DNA of 64,000 nucleotides from Haemonchus contortus (lineage: Eukaryota; Nematoda; Chromadorea; Rhabditida; Trichostrongylidae). The notes below the pieces were generated by a model that worked only from the letters and a program-made list of their open reading frames with translations, was not told where the DNA came from and made no database searches. Made by a program: the position numbers and the translations under genes. This document shows, piece by piece, positions 58,967 to 64,000 of the stretch; position 1 is the stretch's first letter, and the number at the start of each line of letters is the position of its first letter. The DNA lies in assembly GCA_000469685.2 (NCBI GenBank), contig LS997563.1, positions 28,807,897-28,871,896 on the forward strand. Reading direction: 5' to 3'.

Positions 58967-60191
58967 GTGGGCGTTTGCGTGCCGGCTGATGCTGCGTGAA
59001 CAGCCGAGCTTGCGTATTGACAATAACTGGTGAAAGGCGGTTCAATGCTCCGCTTCAATACAATCGAGCCCAGACGGTGTACTACTGTTCATCCCTCAGA
59101 TGTTGAACTTCGTAAGGAGCAATCAAAGGAAAGACGTATACAAATTGTTTACTACGATGGGTGGGCAGGTAGATGTGATGGTCGAAGTATTTGAAGGGGG
59201 AGAAGTGGATGAGTTTCTCCATTACTCTTCGAAATCCATTAACTCTTCTTAATCCTTTATGGCCTCCCTGCACTGCTTCGCAAATTTGGACGCTACGATG
59301 ACAGTTATTACCCAGTCCTGCTTACTATTATCCTCAACCTTTTTGCAAGACCTCCTTTCATTCTTAACTGCATTAGCACAACATTAGACAGCCATGCGCG
59401 AAGCAGGGTTTTTAATTGCGTTGAGTACAATCGACTAATACTGCCAAATACTCGTTCGAGTATTTCGAGAGTACACGATTGCGAAATTTCTCACAATCAT
59501 GGATATGAAGGTTGACACCGTCGAGACAATAACAGTAAGTGGAGCCTTGGACAACCAGAGTGTCCCTACTCAATGCTTTAGAAGTTCAACAACAACTTCT
59601 GAATCAGGACATCGCCATTCTCAGGAAAATCCAAAGTTATCGTGAAGAGGGGTTTTTGCGGAGCGATAGCGATCAGCCTGAACATTTTGGTGCCGTTTCT
59701 TCGGGTTGGAACCTAAAGAAGACTATGGTTCTGAAAAACGAAAAAATGCTAAATGATGCTCTGCTCACTCTGGAACGATTGGACGAATCGGAACTAATAT
59801 TTCTGAACGCCCCACATATGCGTACCCAGGTCAAGAAGTGGACCTGATGTGGTGCTCAGCTCTGCTGCAATCTCACCTACATATGACAACACTGCTTTGA
59901 CATACGTCTCGGTGGCTTGTACTCTACGAAAACCGACGAGCATGGCGGTAGCGTTGTTAAACACACTATGGAGAGGGCGATGTGCAGAAGTTCCCATTAC
60001 AGTGCATAGCCAAATTCGTGATTCAAAGCTCCTTCGACGAATGAAGAATAAGGAAAAGGAAATCAATAAGGAAAATAGGGTTAAGCTAAGGAATCAAAGA
60101 TCATGTCAAACAAACGTTCTATGGTCAGTAATGGTAACCGGAACAGTGTGGTTACCTAACGGATTTCGCGGAACGTCAATCGAGGTCTGAA
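58967..60191. other. Stretch with one unassigned open frame
   Basis: A plus-strand frame at 59539-59847 encodes 102 residues of polar, helix-prone sequence (LNALEVQQQLLNQDIAILRK). Just before it lies a possible short exon, MDMKVDTVETIT, with a GTAAGT donor at 59533. It could be an exon of an unknown gene or the 5' part of the following LINE; I cannot decide. Confidence 0.3.
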
Positions 60192-61553
60192 ATGCCCTCT
60201 AGATGGAAAATGGCATGCGTCACTCCTAGACGGAAAAAGGCGCCTTATGATTGTCCGGATAATTATCGGCCTATCAGTATAACGTCAATTTTTGCTCGTG
60301 CTTTTGAAAAAATTTTGAAGAAGGACATTGTAGCGCATATTATGGAGCACTCCATTCTTTCACCGTTTCAGCACGGTTTTCAAAAAGGGAAACCCACTGT
60401 TACTGCACTACTGGAGTCGCTTAACAACTGAACCACATCTTTGGATGAAGAAATTAGCGTGGATGTAGTATACTTGGATTTTTCTAAAGCTTTCGATCGA
60501 GCAGACCATCAAAAGCTAATTACTAGGCTCTCCTTGATTGGTGTGCATTCTCGGATCACTTCTTGGATCCGTGCCTTTCTAACTGACCGTCAGCTCATGG
60601 TTCGAGTCAATGATACCTTCTCTTTTCCACGGAAGGCGCCTAGTGGGGTGCCTCAGGGTGGCGTTCTTTCTCCTGCCCTCTTTAACATTTTTACGTTTGA
60701 ATTGCCCTGTATCATTACTAGGTGTGGTGCTTCATGCACTGCGTTTGCTGATGACTTGAAGTTATATTGTCCGATGCGTTCGTTGGAAGACTGCCTTCAA
60801 ATGGCCATTGATGCTGTTAGTAACTGGTCTAGAAAGTGGGGCCTGCCGCTGTCGAAAGAGAAAACAAGTGTTTTGCATCTTTCGTTGAAAAATGAACAAT
60901 TCACATACAGCATAGAAGGAGCACCAATCAAGAAGGTGGAGCAGCAGAGAGACTTGGGCTTTCTTATCACAAGGAATCTTTCCTTCGACGTTCATTGCGA
61001 GAATATCGCACAAAAGGCTACACCAATGGTACACAACTTGTTCAGGGTCCTTACTACGAAAAATACGACGGTTCTATTACATGCTTTCAAAACCTATGCC
61101 AGACCCATTTTGGAATACGGCACGCCGGTTTTCAACCCGTACAAAGACAAATCGATCTTAGCTCTTGAACGAGTTCAGAACTCATTCACTCGAAAACTGA
61201 TGATTAGGGCCCTCGGGTATATATACGATGGTATACCTCCTAGTAAGGAAAGGAACAAAAATTTCCAGCTGCACACACTTTCGCATAGACGAAGAAAATT
61301 TGATCTCATTCTATTTCACAAAATTCTCTATGGTCATTGCGGTCACAATCCTGGTCAGTTTTGTATTGCACGGCCCACGGTTACCAGAGGTGCTCCCATC
61401 AAACGGTTTATCACGCGAGCTAAGTACAACCTACGATTTCATTTTTTCACAACAAGAGCTGAAAGGGACTATTTCAATCTTGCTGGATCTATAACCTTCC
61501 CGTTAAGTATACAAGCTTTCAGAAACTCAATCGATCGTCACTTGGTTCCGTAG
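60192..61553 (+). pseudogene. CR1/Jockey-like LINE reverse transcriptase, one nonsense codon
   Basis: A single reading frame runs from 60192 to the TAG at 61551-61553, broken only by TGA at 60429-60431, where a Trp codon (TGG) is likely ancestral. Reverse transcriptase motifs are all present: NYRPISITS, GFQKGKPT, VVYLDFSKAFDRADH, SGVPQGGVLSPALFNIF, the catalytic AFADDLKLY, GLPLSKEKTSVLHLS and LGFLITRNLSFDVHC. The C-terminal region has RPILEYGTPVFNPY. The 5' part, including any endonuclease, is missing or frameshifted. It is the best-kept retroelement in the window, suggesting recent activity. Confidence 0.93.
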
Positions 61554-62400
61554 AGTACCTGTTATTATGCTGGTCTTTTTTTCAGTCCTATAGATTAGTT
61601 TTGTTTCTTTTATCTTTGTTTACTTTTTGTTTCTCTGCACGTTAGCTTCGTTGATTGTTTTGTTTTCCTTGGCCTGTTGGTATCATGGTGCTAAGTTGAT
61701 CATCTTCACATGAGTTCAGCTCATGTAACAAATATATAATCGATCACCAGAATAACCGCCAGCGCGATGGTCACAATCCTACCTAGAGCTCTGAACGAAA
61801 CCGATGTTATGCTCCGATGTCCATCGAGCGAGGACGAGCACTGAACCACTCTGTCTCGCGACAGGGACGAATGAAGACATTACTGGAGCCTGGAGGAAAC
61901 TGATGATCAACGGGTTGTGGAAAGGCCCGATCTCAAACTGAAACTTGTCAAGGCTCATTTCGATAAGACGGCAGAAGAATAACTTTCCCGATGAAGCGGT
62001 CAGCAATACACTGACTCCCTTTAAAACTTTACCTCGGAAATAGGAGTGATGTTGTTTAATTTCATAGACTCAAGTCTGCTTTTTGACGTACTAGTGCGTG
62101 TTCCTAGCATGCACATGAACTGCAGAAACCGCTCAGTTTAAGGCGACAGTGACAAATGGATGCGACACTGACTCCGCTCCGAAGGAACTCGACGACCAAT
62201 GGGACCTAATGGAATGGGATCAATCACAGATGATGCGGGTGATACTGTGTTATGAAGAAGAGTTAGTCTGACAAACTTTAGTTTTGGTCGCAGGGTTTGC
62301 AAACGGGTGCAGGGTCAAATGTGCAAACGGGTGCAGGGTCCATTCAACTGCTCCCCACTCTGACTAGACATCCAGATCTTACTCTCCTACACGTCCGGGC
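61554..62400. other. Intergenic stretch, nothing recognised
   Basis: The first 180 bases are T-rich and are probably the LINE 3' end, finishing near acaaatatataatcgatc. A short direct repeat, tgcaaacgggtgcagggtc, occurs twice at about 62296-62340. Confidence 0.4.
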
Positions 62401-62535
62401 CATTTCGCAATAGCCACGTCAAAGCGAAAAACTCTAATCTCGGCAAGAGGCGAGAACTAATCATGTCATCGATAGTTGAATAATCGAAAGGACACAATAA
62501 CATTTATTATTCTCGAGCACGTATATAAAAGCTTC
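62401..62535 (+). promoter_or_regulatory. Distal promoter block of protease gene D
   Basis: catttcgcaatagcca at 62401, cacaataac near 62490 and tatataaaagc at 62522-62532 match the layout of the other protease genes. The TATA lies 0.68 kb before the ATG. Confidence 0.65.
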
Positions 62536-63197
62536 ACGATGCCTCATCGGTCGTCCGCTTTCCAAAAGCTTTTTATCGGAGTCATACTCTGATTCTCACT
62601 CCTTTGCGTCGACTAATTGATTCCTCACTCCCTCGTGACAAAAAGATCAGCCATGTTCCTCTCCTCCGTGTATATTAAGGAAGCTCCTCAAAACAGTACT
62701 GGAGGCATGGTAGAACCCCCTTTACAACATGCTGTTGATAGCTTACATCAAGGACACGCAACTCATGCTAGGGCTCTCGCGATCGTGATTGATTTTGAGA
62801 CTTATCACCGGTTCTCTACTTTTCGAATAATTCGAACATTGGTAATTCTACATTTTTCCACTCGATTGGCTTCCAAGATCTCCGTTCGTAACGCTGATTT
62901 CCCATTAGAAGTAAATAATTTTCTACAACGAAAAAAATGCTATTTCTCATCTGAAGTGATAACTCTCAAACCGCTGCACTCCTCTTCAAAGGTATTATAT
63001 GTGGGTCGGAACAATCGTTCATTTCGGCTATACCTGCAAATAAATAAATGTGATGTCCGGGCTCGTACCGATTCGAAGGTAGACGTGGAATTACATAATG
63101 GATAATTGTCCCTATAGTCCCTTTACGAGACAATATTACTAAGTGTTTCGGGATCATGATTGTTTTTTGTCGAAATATTTGTTTCTCTCAGAAGATA
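62536..63197. other. Presumed outron or 5'UTR intron of gene D
   Basis: Spans from the TATA to the strong acceptor tttctctcag at 63182-63191, six bases before the ATG. An open frame of 162 codons (62617-63105) lies here but shows no family resemblance and is probably chance. Confidence 0.35.
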
Positions 63198-63968
63198 ATG
63201 AAAGAACGACTCCTATTTTTACTCCTTGCAATATCCCTTACCATCAGAGCACTCTCGCGGTGAGTAGCACACCTCCTTGCTTTGTATTGCGATGAGTAAA
63301 GCTACTGATTTAGTGTACCTTTGCTGAAATGGACCAACACGGAGACCCCTGTTGATGGTAGGGCAGTTGCTGAATTTCTGAAGCGTAAGTACATTAAAGG
63401 CAACGTGCTAACCTCGGACAATGCGGAGGGCTTCAATGAACCGTTCTTCCATTCACCGGGAGTAAGAATGCGCTCTATGCCACACAGATTTAAAAATATC
63501 CAATGGGTCTATATTAAGACAGTCTTCCTTGGCAATATCTATATTGGAACACCTCCTCAGCAATTTCTGGTGCAGTTCGATACTGGTACCGCTAATCTCT
63601 GGGTCCCGTGCACGGGCTGCTTTTCTGAGCTAGAATCTTGCAGGAAGAGTCGTAAGGTGAGAAGAACTGTAAATGTCAAGACGTAATCTGTTTTTGATCT
63701 TTATTCGGAGTTTGCTTCCAGTTCGACTGTGATCTTTGATCGACAACTTGCAACGTAACAGGGAATATGTTCGACCTCCAATATGCTGCCGGCATGGCTT
63801 TGGGTTCCGTCGACCAAGACATCGTTTGTGTGAGTCCTAGCTTCCTCGCCTCATAAAGCAGAAAGAAATTGCTCTATTCTGTAGTTCGGATGTGGCCATG
63901 GGAGCTACTGCACCACCAGAAGTCAAGGATTCGGTTGCGTCACCATTGTAACCGGCGATTACTCAACA
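63198..63968 (+). pseudogene. A1 aspartic protease gene D, 5' part, in-frame stop
   Basis: Five exons are visible before the window ends: 63198-63259, 63314-63461, 63519-63656, 63722-63829 and 63885-63968, matching the family structure. Signal peptide, propeptide ([19 protein letters not shown]) and catalytic [10 protein letters not shown] are present. Exon 4 has one extra codon and an in-frame TGA at 63737-63739, just after FDCDL. The flap, YGSG in the other copies, reads YAAG. Exon 5 retains the Cys-rich insert (GCGHGSYCTT). It is most simply a recent pseudogene; a sequencing error or alternative splicing of exon 4 is possible. It continues past the window edge. Confidence 0.85.
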
Positions 63969-64000
63969 GTAAGTGGATAAGCTATAAGACCTGAATAACG

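Noticed and set aside
62617..63105. 162-codon open frame upstream of gene D
   Set aside because: It lies in the presumed outron, has no family resemblance, and is open with a start codon but lacks supporting features; chance is more likely.

Overview
The window looks like nuclear DNA of a parasitic nematode, most likely a strongylid (hookworm-like) worm. This is inferred from short AG-ended introns, splice-acceptor sites placed just before start codons (as expected for spliced-leader trans-splicing), a nematode-type pepsin-family (A1) aspartic protease array, and many worm-type mariner/Tc1, RTE, CR1/Jockey-like and Penelope-like elements. No bacterial genes, operons or CRISPR arrays were seen. 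Most open reading frames in the window are chance or transposon-derived; the real host genes are multi-exon, and I rebuilt them by hand from splice sites and phase.

Host genes. A four-exon Rho/Cdc42-like GTPase lies on the minus strand (1288-2179). Its GTP-binding motifs are eroded but its CaaX box is intact. The main content is a family of secreted A1 aspartic proteases. Gene A (13887-16455, +), gene B (28246-30476, +), gene C (38348-40374, +) and gene C' (45046-47072, -) are each complete, with 11 exons. Gene D (63198 to the window edge, +) is partial and has an in-frame stop. A decayed two-exon tail of another copy lies at 51454-51678 (-). Exon sizes and phases are nearly identical in all copies, so this is a locally expanding family. 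Genes C and C' sit in the two arms of a large inverted duplication (about 36340-40538 and 44882-49084) around a 4.3-kb spacer of transposon fossils, repeats and a long GT microsatellite.

Regulation. Each protease gene has a TATA box 0.7-1.4 kb upstream of its start codon. A TTTCGCAAT box lies about 110-120 bp before that TATA, and an AG splice acceptor lies 3-6 nt before the ATG. I infer a distal promoter plus an outron or 5'UTR intron shared by the family.

Mobile DNA. There are mariner remnants at 4.9, 7.6, 21.4-24.4, 40.6, 49.7, 51.9 and 55.3 kb, and Tc1-like remnants at 41 and 57.2 kb. A 5'-truncated Penelope-like element has a YVDD reverse transcriptase, a GIY-YIG endonuclease and a hammerhead-like motif; it is nested in a mariner with a 12-bp target duplication. 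RTE and CR1/Jockey-like LINE fragments are present (12.6, 54.9, 56.5 and 60.2 kb), with two tRNA-like SINE families, a 534-bp TIR element, a 496-bp foldback element and a 98-bp palindrome. The rest is AT-rich intergenic sequence in which I recognise nothing.
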